Shown: piece after piece, positions 16,068 through 23,911 of the stretch
Numbering within the stretch: position 1 is the stretch's first letter
Layout: the number at the start of each line of letters is the position of its first letter
Origin: Flavisolibacter amylovorans
Lineage (GTDB): Bacteria; Bacteroidota; Bacteroidia; Chitinophagales; Chitinophagaceae
Direction of reading: 5' to 3'
Length of the DNA stretch: 64,000 nt
NCBI RefSeq assembly: GCF_039541815.1
Contig: NZ_BAABGY010000009.1
Coordinates: 297,316-361,315 of the forward strand
The notes under the pieces: model-generated
The model's database searches: none
What the model saw: only the letters and a program-made list of their open reading frames with translations
Told to the model about the DNA's origin: nothing
Translations under genes and position numbers: made by a program

Positions 16068-17150
16068 CTACTCAAACCGCATCCGGTACAGCTTCACCCA
16101 CTCCACCTTGCCCTTGAGCTCGATGCGGCCGATGGCCTTGATCCAGTAGCCGTGGGGCCGCTCCATATCTTTCATGAAGTCGCCCGAGAGCACGAACGAC
16201 TCGTCCACGTCGTGGCACACGCTGCGGATGCGGGCCGTGGTGTTCACCGTGTCGCCGGTATAGAGCAGGTCCTTTTTGACGACGCCCACGAAGCCGGCCG
16301 TGACCTCGCCGGCATGCACGCCCGCCTTGAAGCGGGGCTGGTAGCCGAAGCGCGCCTCGTACTCATGGGCCTTGCGTTCCATCAGGAAGTATGCGTGTCG
16401 GAGGAACTTGAGCGCGCGCAGCTTGTTGTCGGGCGTGTTGGGCCAGGTGATCACGAGCTCGTCGCCCACGTACTGGTAGATCTCGCCCTCCGAGGCGAGC
16501 ACCGGCATCGTGATATCGGCGAAAAACTTGCGCAGCATCCGGAAGTACCGCTCGTGGCCGAGGGTTTCGGCAATGGAGGTGGCCTCGTTGATGTCGAGGA
16601 AGATGAAGATGCGGTTCTGCACCACCGGCTGATTGTACTCGCCGGAGAGCATGCTCCAGAACATGCCGGGGCCGTACTTATCCTTTACCTCCAGGATCGA
16701 GATCGACATCACGGTCATGAGCGCCATGTCCACGATGAAGATGATGAAGGTGCGGGTCTTCACGATCTTGGTAAAGAAGGAGTCGAGAAAGTGGCCGAAG
16801 TGGAACTGCTTTTTGTAAAGGAAGAGGTAGTAAAGCAGGAGCAGCAGGAACGTGATGACGAAGAACAGCACGAGGGTGAACAGGAGCTTGTACATGGAGG
16901 CCCGCCACACCGGGTGGTGGCTGAAGGCCGGCTTCAGGTAAAAGATCATGGTGCCGGTGATGAGGGCGCCGATAAGCCCGAAGGCCACCGAGAACTGGTA
17001 GAGGTTGACGCGTACGCCGAGGTCGTTGCAGTTACGGATGAGGTTTTCGAAAAACACCACACCAAAGAGGACCCATATCAGCGAGATCATGGCCAGGGAC
17101 CGTAGGTGCAGGTACAGGAGGCGACGGGGCATACGGCTGAGGCAATGCAA
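16068..17150 (-). CDS. Membrane-bound class III adenylate/guanylate cyclase-like protein
   Basis: The 360-residue product has about four membrane helices in its first 170 residues and a class III cyclase homology domain after about residue 180. FIFLDINEAT carries the first metal aspartate, YQYVGDELVITW the second, and GDTVNTTARI the Asn/Arg pair that stabilises the transition state. The usual substrate-lysine position just before the second aspartate reads Gln (IYQYVGD), so purine preference or activity may differ from standard adenylate cyclases. The ATG at 17132 (MPRRLLYL) is an alternative start. It is monocistronic. Confidence 0.82.
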   Translation of the reverse strand: MHCLSRMPRRLLYLHLRSLAMISLIWVLFGVVFFENLIRNCNDLGVRVNLYQFSVAFGLIGALITGTMIFYLKPAFSHHPVWRASMYKLLFTLVLFFVITFLLLLLYYLFLYKKQFHFGHFLDSFFTKIVKTRTFIIFIVDMALMTVMSISILEVKDKYGPGMFWSMLSGEYNQPVVQNRIFIFLDINEATSIAETLGHERYFRMLRKFFADITMPVLASEGEIYQYVGDELVITWPNTPDNKLRALKFLRHAYFLMERKAHEYEARFGYQPRFKAGVHAGEVTAGFVGVVKKDLLYTGDTVNTTARIRSVCHDVDESFVLSGDFMKDMERPHGYWIKAIGRIELKGKVEWVKLYRMRFE

Positions 17151-17198
17151 AAGTTATGCAAGGGAGGGAGGAGGGCAGAAAGGGGAGGAAAGAGGGAA

Positions 17199-17328
17199 GT
17201 ACTTGAGTAATTGAATACATGAGTACGCGAATGCCCGAGGGTGGGGCGAATGAAAAAGGGCGAGGGTTAAACCTCGCCCTTTCCCTCAGGTATTCAAATG
17301 ATCATGTATTCGATTGCTCAAGTATTCC
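17199..17328. repeat. Word-repeat inverted pair (TGAGTAATTGAATACATGAG type) flanking a terminator
   Basis: The left arm 17199-17232 holds ACTTGAGTAATTGAATACAT, and the right arm 17293-17328 holds its near complement (ATGTATTCGATTGCTCAAGT). A terminator hairpin lies between them. A third copy lies at 23802-23832, downstream of metG on the minus strand. Confidence 0.7.
17255..17282 (-). terminator. Terminator of the FadN-type gene
   Basis: The stem AAAGGGCGAGG / CCTCGCCCTTT (17255-17265 with 17272-17282), read on the minus strand, is followed by a TTTTT-type tract. It lies 73 bp beyond the stop of the gene at 17355-19730. Confidence 0.75.
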
Positions 17329-17354
17329 CGTTCTACATTCACCCCTCTTCACCG

Positions 17355-19730
17355 CTAGTTCCTCACTGGCTTCCCGGTCTTCAGTACGCCTTGGATGCGC
17401 TCCAGCGTTTTGCGCTCGCCGCAGAGCGAGAGGAAGGCCTCGCGCTCGAGGTCGAGGAGGTACTGCTCCGTTACGAGGGTCTGCTCGGAGAGGTCGCCGC
17501 CGCACATCACGTAGGCGAGCTTGCGGGCCACAGTGGCGTCGTGCTCGGTGGCGTATTTGCCTTGCACCATGCCGTGGATGCCCGCATAGAGCGAGCCGAG
17601 CGCCGAGCGGCCCAGCACCCGGATGTCGGAACGGGGAACGGGTTGCACATAGCCCGCATCGTAGAGGTCCACCACGCTCTGGCGCGCCTGGGCGATCCGT
17701 CGGCCCTGGTTGATCACCACTTCGTCCAGCCCTTTCCGGTAAACGCCGATGCCGAAGCCCTCGAAAGCCGAGGTGGCCACCTTGGCCGTGGCGATGGTTA
17801 GAAAACGGTTCTTGAGGGTGATGGTCTCGGGCTCATCGTCGTGCATTTCGTCGGAAGCGCGCAGCACGAACTCCTTGGTGCCGCCGCCGCCGGGGATCAC
17901 GCCCACACCGAGCTCCACGAGGCCGGTATAGGTTTCGGCTGCCGGGCAGCACTTGTCGGCATGCAGGCTCATCTCGCAGGCGCCGCCGAGGGCGAGGCCA
18001 TGCGGGGCCACCACCACGGGGATGGCCGAATAGCGCACGCGCATCATCGTATTCTGGAAGGCACGTATGGCGAAGTCGAGCTCGTCCCATTCCTGCTCCA
18101 CCGCCAGCATGAAGATCATGCCTACGTTGGCGCCGGCCGAGAAGTTGGGCCCCTCGTTGGCGATCACGAGGCCTTTATAGTCTTTTTCGGCCAGTTCGAT
18201 GGCTTTCGTGATGCCTGCGAGCACGTCGCCGCCAATGGAGTTCATCTTCGACTGCCACTGCAGGCCCAGCACGCCATCGCCAAGGTCTGCGACCTGACAA
18301 GCGTTGTTTTTCCAAACCTGGGTATGGTGGCGCAGCACGACGAAGTCGCCGCCGCCGGGTATGGCCTTGTAGGTTTTGGTAGCCGGGTCGTACGATTGCC
18401 GCACGCCGTTCTCGACTTTATAAAACGTCTTGTGGCCCGCGGCGATCATCTCTTCTACCCAGGGCGCCACGGCATAGCCGGCTTCCTGCATCTTCTTCAC
18501 GGAGCGCTCCACGCCAAGGGTATCCCAGCTTTCAAAAGCGCCGATCTCCCAGCCAAAGCCGGCCATCATGGCGTCGTCGATGCGGTAGACCTCGTCGGAG
18601 ATCTCGGGGATGCGGTGGGAGATGTAGGAGAAGAGGCCGTAGTGGAAATGCCTCAGGAACTCGCCCGCGCGGTCGGGCGCCGCGGTGAGCATTTGGAGGC
18701 GCTGCTTGAGGTCTTCTACCGGCTTGGCCGCATCCACGGAGCTAAACTTCGGCTTTTGGCGCGGGCCGTATTCGAGGGTCTTGAGGTCGAGTGTCTGGAT
18801 GTCCTTTTCTCCGTTGGGGCCTTTCACTTTCTTGAAAAAGCCCTGGCCGGTCTTATCGCCGAGCCAGTTATTTTCCGTGACCTTGGTTAGCCAGGAAGGA
18901 ATGTTGAAGACGTCGCGCTGCTCGTCCTGCGGACAGTTGTCGTACACACCTTTGGCCACTTTCACGAGGGTATCGATGCCGACCACGTCGGCGGTGCGGA
19001 ACGTTGCGGACTTAGGGCGGCCGATGAGCGGACCGGTGAGCGCGTCCACCTCGTCGATGGTCATGCCCATTTTATCAATAAGGCCGAAGATGGCCATCAT
19101 GCCCCACACACCGATGCGGTTGGCGATAAAGGCCGGTGTGTCCTTCGCGAGTACGGTGGTCTTGCCGAGGTAGCGGTCGCCGTAATCCATGAGGAAGTCC
19201 ACGATGGCGGGGTCCGTGTCGGGCGTCGGGATGATCTCCAGCAGGCGCAGGTAGCGCGGCGGGTTGAAGAAGTGCGTGCCGCAGAAGTGCTTTTTGAAGT
19301 CGGCGGATCGGCCTTCGGAAAGCAGGTGGATGGGGATGCCCGAGGTGTTGGAGGTGATGAGCGTACCGGGCTTGCGGTGCTGCTCCACGCGCTCGTAGAG
19401 CGATTGCTTGATGTCGAGGCGCTCCACCACCACTTCGATCACCCAGTCGCAGGCGGCGATGTCTTTGAGGTTGTCGTCGAAGTTGCCGGTCGTGATCTTT
19501 TTCGCCACGTCTTTGGTGTACACGGGCGAGGGGTTGCTCTTGAGGGCCGCCCCCAGCGCGTCGTTCACGATCTTGTTGCGGAGGGCCTTGTTGTCGGACT
19601 CCTTCGCGTCGTTCGGTACGATGTCGAGGAGCAGAACGGGTACGCCGATGCCGGCGAAGTGAGCGGCAATGCGGGATCCCATGACACCCGAGCCGAGGAC
19701 GGCTACTTTCTTTATGATGCGCTTGTTCAT
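17355..19730 (-). CDS. 3-hydroxyacyl-CoA dehydrogenase / enoyl-CoA hydratase fusion (FadN type)
   Basis: This bifunctional beta-oxidation enzyme has 791 residues. The N-terminal half is the NAD-dependent dehydrogenase, with VLGSGVMGSRIA near residue 11 and the catalytic region GTHFFNPPRYLRLLEII carrying the His and Glu of the dyad. The C-terminal half is a crotonase fold with the oxyanion-hole segments NFSAGANVGM and LALGGACEMS and the glutamate of GLVELGVGVIPGGGGT. The dehydrogenase-first order is that of FadN/YusL rather than FadB/FadJ. No thiolase or acyl-CoA dehydrogenase gene is adjacent, although FadN is commonly found with them. Confidence 0.92.
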   Translation of the reverse strand: MNKRIIKKVAVLGSGVMGSRIAAHFAGIGVPVLLLDIVPNDAKESDNKALRNKIVNDALGAALKSNPSPVYTKDVAKKITTGNFDDNLKDIAACDWVIEVVVERLDIKQSLYERVEQHRKPGTLITSNTSGIPIHLLSEGRSADFKKHFCGTHFFNPPRYLRLLEIIPTPDTDPAIVDFLMDYGDRYLGKTTVLAKDTPAFIANRIGVWGMMAIFGLIDKMGMTIDEVDALTGPLIGRPKSATFRTADVVGIDTLVKVAKGVYDNCPQDEQRDVFNIPSWLTKVTENNWLGDKTGQGFFKKVKGPNGEKDIQTLDLKTLEYGPRQKPKFSSVDAAKPVEDLKQRLQMLTAAPDRAGEFLRHFHYGLFSYISHRIPEISDEVYRIDDAMMAGFGWEIGAFESWDTLGVERSVKKMQEAGYAVAPWVEEMIAAGHKTFYKVENGVRQSYDPATKTYKAIPGGGDFVVLRHHTQVWKNNACQVADLGDGVLGLQWQSKMNSIGGDVLAGITKAIELAEKDYKGLVIANEGPNFSAGANVGMIFMLAVEQEWDELDFAIRAFQNTMMRVRYSAIPVVVAPHGLALGGACEMSLHADKCCPAAETYTGLVELGVGVIPGGGGTKEFVLRASDEMHDDEPETITLKNRFLTIATAKVATSAFEGFGIGVYRKGLDEVVINQGRRIAQARQSVVDLYDAGYVQPVPRSDIRVLGRSALGSLYAGIHGMVQGKYATEHDATVARKLAYVMCGGDLSEQTLVTEQYLLDLEREAFLSLCGERKTLERIQGVLKTGKPVRN

Positions 19731-20201
19731 AAAATTAGTTAGTTATGCAACTATTAGGGTGAAGATAAGGCAAAAACGGCCAGAGGATGTCAGATCACAG
19801 ATCTCGGATCTCAGATTTGCTTCTGTGGGACATTTCCTACGGGCTGCACCGGTCGTCTTCTAAAGGAAAAGAAGAGATTTTTACCGCTAAGAAAAGAAGG
19901 GGCTAAGGCCCTTCGACAAGCTCAGGGTGCCAAAAGCTGTTAAGGAGGGAATGTCTATTGGTCTATTCGTCTATTGGTAAGGAGTCGCTCCTGTGCGGCA
20001 CACTTTATCGTACCTGAAATCTTATCTGTCGGAGGCTTGCGGACGGTGAACTGTATCGCAGTAAAAAATCCGTACTTATCGTATCAAATCCGTTGAATCC
20101 GCGTTCTTTCTCTCCCCGGTACCCATCGTTTCACCCCTGCCCATAACAAAGGAGGACCGCCTGGCCCTCCTTCGATATTCTGCAGTTCCTTACTCTCCGG
20201 T
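19731..20201. repeat. Intergenic stretch with short-word repeats and no gene
   Basis: There is no plausible gene in these 470 bp. AGATC/GGATCTC words repeat at 19789-19818. At 19909-19927 lies CCCTTCGACAAGCTCAGGG, a small palindrome seen dispersed in many bacterial genomes. CTATTGGT or CTATTCGT words repeat at 19952-19978. Confidence 0.6.
20149..20172 (-). terminator. Probable terminator of the DUF5777-YceI-haem cluster
   Basis: A hairpin with arms AAGGAGG / CCTCCTT and an inner CC/GG pair lies 30 bp beyond the DUF5777 stop. The minus-strand tail (TTTGTTAT) is only weakly T-rich. Confidence 0.5.
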
Positions 20202-21092
20202 TTATTTCTTTTTCTTGTGCCCGATCTGGAACGCCCTTGAGATATTGAACCCGAACTGCACGTCGCCTTTGCCCCAGCTGTTGGGTGTTTCGGAGAGCAT
20301 GGTGCGCTCGTTCATGCCGAAGGCGTTGGTGAAGTGGAGCTGGAACACGTGGCCGCCGGTCTCGATGTCGAAGCCGATGGAGAAGGGGTGGTGGAGCTCT
20401 TTGCGGGGCTGGTTGGCCACGTATACGTAGTCGGCCGTGAGCGAGATGCGGCGCGATAGGCCGATGCGGCCGCCGATGGCTACAGCGTAGAGGTCGTGCG
20501 GGTCCGACTTCAGCTCCGTAAGATTACGGTGCAGGATCGTGGGCGCCACCTGCAGCGTGAGCTTGTCGGAGAACTTGCGGCCGATGATGGCCTGCGCATA
20601 GTACGCCATGCGCGAGGTGAAGTAGTTCTTCCGCGTCGGGTCGGCCCAGGGCGCGGTGCTCAGGGTGCCGCCGCCCACGAGCACGAGCGAGAAGGGGAGT
20701 GCCTTCGGTCCTTTGGCCTGGTGGATGACGCGCCATTTGGCGAAGCCGTCGAGCTCCTGCTTGTACTTGCTGCGGCCGATGCCTACCGTGAGGTTGTTGG
20801 TGACGCCGTAGTCGAGCCCGAGCCGGATCCAGGCCTCGTCGAGGCCGTAGAAGTTCTTGGCACCCTGGTTCAGCTTTCCGAAGCGGTGCAGGATGCGGAA
20901 GTCGAGCACGCCGGGACGCAGCAGCTCCATCGAGTGCGTCATGATGACGCGCGACGACTTGAACGCGTTGTACACATACTCCTTCTTCGGCGCTTCTTCA
21001 AGACCGGCCAGCAGGTCGTCGTCCTGGGAAAAGGCCTTGCCGGCGCACAGGGTCGCCAGCAGGGCCAGGAGCATCGGGCGGTTCGTGTTCAT
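20202..21092 (-). CDS. DUF5777-like outer-membrane beta-barrel protein
   Basis: The 296-residue protein has a signal peptide ending near AFSQ (about residue 22) and then a beta-rich body with alternating patterns (RPGVLDFRILHRFGKLNQG, YGVTNNLTVGIGRSKY) that match DUF5777, a Bacteroidota barrel family of unknown role. It ends in KKKK. The ATG at 21092 was chosen for the signal peptide; the frame to 21164 adds non-signal residues. It is the last gene of a minus-strand run with YceI, OB-fold and haem-binding lipoprotein genes, so a role in a periplasmic redox or haem process is an inference from context. Confidence 0.78.
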   Translation of the reverse strand: MNTNRPMLLALLATLCAGKAFSQDDDLLAGLEEAPKKEYVYNAFKSSRVIMTHSMELLRPGVLDFRILHRFGKLNQGAKNFYGLDEAWIRLGLDYGVTNNLTVGIGRSKYKQELDGFAKWRVIHQAKGPKALPFSLVLVGGGTLSTAPWADPTRKNYFTSRMAYYAQAIIGRKFSDKLTLQVAPTILHRNLTELKSDPHDLYAVAIGGRIGLSRRISLTADYVYVANQPRKELHHPFSIGFDIETGGHVFQLHFTNAFGMNERTMLSETPNSWGKGDVQFGFNISRAFQIGHKKKK

Positions 21093-21203
21093 AGGAAGCA
21101 GTTTGAAATCTGTTTGATGTTTGAAGTGGTAAGGAGCTGCGTACATCCGTAGCATCCGTCTCATCGGCGTTCCTTCTCTCGGTGCGCCGCCCGCCGACGG
21201 GGG

Positions 21204-21761
21204 TTATCCTTTGAGGGGATCGAGTTTCGTTTCCACGGTGATCTTGATGTTGTTGGAGATCTTCTCCTTCACCACCGCGGGGATCTGCACGTTGTAGTCG
21301 GAGAGCTGGATGGTGAAGCCGGAGGATGCCTTGATGCCGTCGGCGCCCACGGTGATGGTGCCGGCCGTTTCGATCTCGCGCGTAACCCCATGGAGGGTGA
21401 ATTTGCCTTTTACCTTAGCCGGGTAGGTGCCGGGCTTCGTATAGGCGATCTCGCCGTTGTTGACCACGCTGCCTTTGAATTCGGCCTTCGGGTACTTGTC
21501 GCTCTCGACGTAGTTTTCATTGAAGTGCTCCTGCATGAGGGCCTTCTCGAACTCGAAGCCTTTCATCAGCACGGAGAACTGGAGGGCGCCGCTGTTGATG
21601 TCGAGCACCGCGGTAGCGGTCTTGTTCACGGCCTCGATGTCTTCCATGGATGCCTTGGAGTTGAACTGGATGCGGCCGCTCTTGGTGAAGTAGCGGGTCT
21701 GGGCGGAAGCGGTGCCGGCGAGGCCGAGGAGCAGGGCGGCGGCAAGGAGGGTCTTTTTCAT
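21204..21761 (-). CDS. YceI-family periplasmic protein
   Basis: The 185-residue protein has a clear signal peptide (MKKTLLAAALLLGLAGTASAQ). The YceI lipocalin-like body shows GRIQFNSKASMEDIEAVN near the start, ESDKYPKAEFKGSV (about residues 85-98) and KGKFTLHGVTREIE (about 118-131). YceI proteins bind long isoprenoid or lipid molecules in the periplasm, and some are linked to quinone or cytochrome systems. Here it sits between a DUF5777 barrel and an OB-fold protein, downstream of two haem-binding lipoproteins on the same strand. The ligand is unknown. Confidence 0.9.
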   Translation of the reverse strand: MKKTLLAAALLLGLAGTASAQTRYFTKSGRIQFNSKASMEDIEAVNKTATAVLDINSGALQFSVLMKGFEFEKALMQEHFNENYVESDKYPKAEFKGSVVNNGEIAYTKPGTYPAKVKGKFTLHGVTREIETAGTITVGADGIKASSGFTIQLSDYNVQIPAVVKEKISNNIKITVETKLDPLKG

Positions 21762-21797
21762 GTGTATTTGCTTTTAGTGTTTAATGAGGCATTGGGT

Positions 21798-21905
21798 GCG
21801 TCAATCGTGAATCGTGAATGCTTTTTACGAAGCGATTGCTTTAGGAGCCGGATCTGCCTGCTGGGAAGGGGAGTTTATTCACGATGGACGATTCACGATT
21901 CACGG
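21798..21905. repeat. Stop-abutting word-repeat hairpin (GTGAATC type)
   Basis: The left part (21798-21821) holds AATCGTGAATCGTGAAT. The right part (21877-21905) holds ATTCACGATGGACGATTCACG, its complement. The right arm overlaps the stop codon of the OB-fold gene, whose TGA lies within the first GTGAATC word on the minus strand. The same words occur at 22402-22421. Confidence 0.72.
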
Positions 21906-22334
21906 TACCAGTACGCAGTTCTTCAGGCTGACGTCGGTGCCCAATCCCATATCGGACACTTCGCCGCCGGTGCACTGGCCCTTGATCGTGACGATGCTGC
22001 CGGCCGTAATACTACGGTACGTGGCCGCATGCGCGGAGTCCATCGAGCAGCGCACCGACGACATGCCGTCGGCCGCGCCGAGGAAAACCACTACCGGGTT
22101 GCCGGCTGCGTCGATGCTTTTGACGGGACCGCTTACGGCCAGGATCTTATCGACGTATTGTTTGTTGGCCGCGGCCGTGTCTTTTTCGAAGGCAGCGATG
22201 AGCGCCGTTGCGTCTTGTGTATAGTGGGCCTTCGCATTACTTAGGTCGGCATTGGTGCGGTTGTACTCACGCCAGCCATAGATGGCGCCGCCGGCAACGG
22301 CAAGTGCGATAACGGTGAGGATGATCTTTTTCAT
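21900..22334 (-). CDS. OB-fold (tRNA_anti-like) exported protein
   Basis: The 144-residue product has an N-terminal membrane helix or uncleaved signal (MKKIILTVIALAVAGGAIYGW), a helical stretch (about residues 25-65) and a C-terminal OB-fold-like domain with VSGPVKSIDAAGNPVVVFLG, ITAGSIVTIKGQC and LKNCVLVP. This matches the tRNA_anti-like OB family common in Bacteroidota, usually of unknown function. The ATG at 22334 begins the signal; the frame to 22385 is an upstream extension. It lies in the run with haem-binding lipoprotein and YceI genes. The stop codon falls inside a repeat word. Confidence 0.75.
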   Translation of the reverse strand: MKKIILTVIALAVAGGAIYGWREYNRTNADLSNAKAHYTQDATALIAAFEKDTAAANKQYVDKILAVSGPVKSIDAAGNPVVVFLGAADGMSSVRCSMDSAHAATYRSITAGSIVTIKGQCTGGEVSDMGLGTDVSLKNCVLVP

Positions 22335-22401
22335 GTTCGGGTCTTTTACTTTTTGGGATGCGGATAGCGGCGTCATTGTCTTCACGTCCCGAAGCTTCGG
22401 G

Positions 22402-22421
22402 CGACGATTGACGATTCACGG
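22402..22421. repeat. Short GTGAATC-type word run after haem lipoprotein gene
   Basis: GACGATTGACGATTCACG lies 2 bp beyond the stop of the small haem-binding lipoprotein gene on the minus strand, preceded by the palindrome CCCGAAGCTTCGGG (22388-22401). It is the same word family as 21798-21905. Confidence 0.55.
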
Positions 22422-22423
22422 TG

Positions 22424-22798
22424 TCAGTTGTTCGGTGCGCCCGCGGCGGCCCATCTTCGGATCTTGTCGATATCGCAGGCGCTCATTTTGGGGGCGCCCT
22501 GGGGCATCGGGGCAAACCCGGTGGCATGGCTGATCGCTCCTACGAGCCGGCCGTCGTCGATCCTGGTTTTTACGGCCGCCCAGTTGTTCAGCGACACGCC
22601 GCCCGAGGGGCCTGTGGATCCGTGGCAGCCCGTGCACCCATGCGTCGTCAGCAGCGGGGCGATGGTGCCCGAATACGTCACGGCGGTGGTATCTCCGCAG
22701 TTTCCGGCTACCGGGTAGAGTTCTTCCTCCACATCATAGTAGCAGCTGCCAAGTGCGAGCGCAGACAGTAAGAATACAAGTATCGGTGTCTTCTTCAT
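22424..22798 (-). CDS. Small c-type-cytochrome-like lipoprotein
   Basis: The 124-residue product has a lipoprotein signal (LLSALALGSC, Cys near residue 19) and one haem-binding motif CTGCH (about residues 55-59) after the phrase GTIAPLLTTHGC. The C-terminal region MPQGAPKMSACDIDKIRRWAAAGAPNN matches the end of the larger neighbour almost word for word, so the two genes share a cytochrome module. A conserved Met in APMPQG may be the distal haem ligand. It should be anchored in the outer or inner membrane facing the periplasm. The stop of the larger gene lies 3 bp upstream, so they are one operon. Confidence 0.83.
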   Translation of the reverse strand: MKKTPILVFLLSALALGSCYYDVEEELYPVAGNCGDTTAVTYSGTIAPLLTTHGCTGCHGSTGPSGGVSLNNWAAVKTRIDDGRLVGAISHATGFAPMPQGAPKMSACDIDKIRRWAAAGAPNN

Positions 22799-22801
22799 GG
22801 C

Positions 22802-23542
22802 TTAGTTGTTGGGTGCGCCGGCGGCGATCCATTTCCGGAATTGGGTAAGCTCGCAGTCCGACAGCTTTGCGCCGCCGCGGGGCATCGGCTGGAACCCGGC
22901 GCTGTGGTTGATGGCACCCCAGAGGCGGCCGTCGCTCACCTTGGCCAGCACACCGGCATGGGTGGAAAGGTTGATGCCGCCAGAGGGCGCGGCCCCGCTG
23001 TGACAGCCCTGGCACTTGGTGGCGATGATCGGCTTCACCGAGCCGCTGAAGGTGACGTTGGCGCTGTCGCAGCTGGCATTGACACAGGAGTTGTTCTTCG
23101 CGCCCTGCTGGATCCAGCGACGGATGGTTCCGATCTGGCTGGCGGACAGTGGCGTGCGGCCGAGGGGCATGCGCTCGCTTGGGTCGGTTTCCGTGATCAT
23201 CTCGTAGAGGTCGGAGCCGCCCGGGTTGCCGGGCCGGATGCCGCCGGTGGTCATCACCGTGTTGTAATTGGTCAGCACCACGCCGTCGCGGGCGGAGGCC
23301 ACGTCGTGGCAACCGCTGAAGGCGCAGTTCGACACGAGGATGGGCAGCACCTGCTGCACGAAGTAGGCCGTGTCGGGGCTGCAGGACGCGGGCGGAGCAC
23401 TGGGGCCGCCCCCTGTACCGCCGCCGGTTCCACCCGTGCCGCCGCCGCTTCCGGCGGGCGGTTCAGGCAGGGGGTGCTTACAGGCGTGCAGCACGAGCAA
23501 CGCGCTGAACAGAAGGCCGGTAATGGTAATTAACTTCTTCAA
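22802..23542 (-). CDS. Two-module c-type-cytochrome-like lipoprotein
   Basis: About 246 residues, starting at a TTG codon (23542) that opens the lipoprotein signal LLFSALLVLHAC. A Gly/Thr-rich spacer follows, then two modules. The first has SNCAFSGCHD (CxxxxCH, a non-standard spacing) and the second has KCQGCHSG (CxxCH). Both modules end in the pattern PMPxGGAxLSxxxxxxFRKWIxxGAxNN. The longer ATG frame to 23725 is rejected because it translates a dispersed palindromic repeat. The gene heads the run that continues with the small haem lipoprotein, OB-fold, YceI and DUF5777 genes. Confidence 0.8.
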   Translation of the reverse strand: MKKLITITGLLFSALLVLHACKHPLPEPPAGSGGGTGGTGGGTGGGPSAPPASCSPDTAYFVQQVLPILVSNCAFSGCHDVASARDGVVLTNYNTVMTTGGIRPGNPGGSDLYEMITETDPSERMPLGRTPLSASQIGTIRRWIQQGAKNNSCVNASCDSANVTFSGSVKPIIATKCQGCHSGAAPSGGINLSTHAGVLAKVSDGRLWGAINHSAGFQPMPRGGAKLSDCELTQFRKWIAAGAPNN

Positions 23543-23648
23543 GACGGTCGGTTTGAAGAATAGTAACCGCCGGGAGAGCAGACGTAACCATGGAGCGGGG
23601 AAATTATTTCTTTGAACCGGAGGGGCCCCCGCAACGCGGGGGCTTCCG

Positions 23649-23776
23649 GTCATTGCGAGCGAAGCGAAGCAATCTCCCGCACTTTCGTGATGACCGTTCA
23701 GGGAGGTTTCTTGCAGCCACTCCACGTAACGCAGGAGATTGTCCCGAGGCTTCGGGACGCTTTGCTCGCAATGACT
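23649..23776. repeat. Dispersed inverted repeat (GTCATTGCGAGCGAAG type)
   Basis: GTCATTGCGAGCGAAGCGAA (from 23649) and the complementary GCTTTGCTCGCAATGAC (to 23775) enclose about 90 bp that includes GAGATTG and CCCGAGGCTTCGGG. This palindromic repeat sequence is widespread in unrelated bacterial genomes. It explains the spurious N-terminal extension of the upstream cytochrome ORF. Confidence 0.8.
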
Positions 23777-23801
23777 GCCGGCGCCTCGCCTCGGTTATTC
23801 C

Positions 23802-23832
23802 ATTATTCATGTATTCAATTACTCAAGTAATC
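23802..23832. repeat. Word-repeat copy (ATTCATGTATTCAATTACTCAAGTAA)
   Basis: This is the reverse complement of the word run at 17199-17232. It lies downstream of metG on the minus strand, beyond its terminator. Confidence 0.65.
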
Positions 23833-23872
23833 CTCCTCCTGATTCCATCCTCTACTCTCCATCAATAAGAAA

Positions 23873-23889
23873 AGGCCCGCAAGGGGCCT
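23873..23889 (-). terminator. Probable metG terminator
   Basis: A short hairpin with arms AGGCCC / GGGCCT is followed on the minus strand by TTTTCTT, 23 bp beyond the metG stop. Confidence 0.6.
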
Positions 23890-23911
23890 CTAAAAAAATC
23901 ACCTGATAAGG

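Noticed and set aside
23543..23725. N-terminal extension of the two-module haem lipoprotein to an ATG at 23725
   Set aside because: The added residues (CFASLAMTG and neighbours) translate a dispersed palindromic repeat, and the extension would bury the lipoprotein signal.
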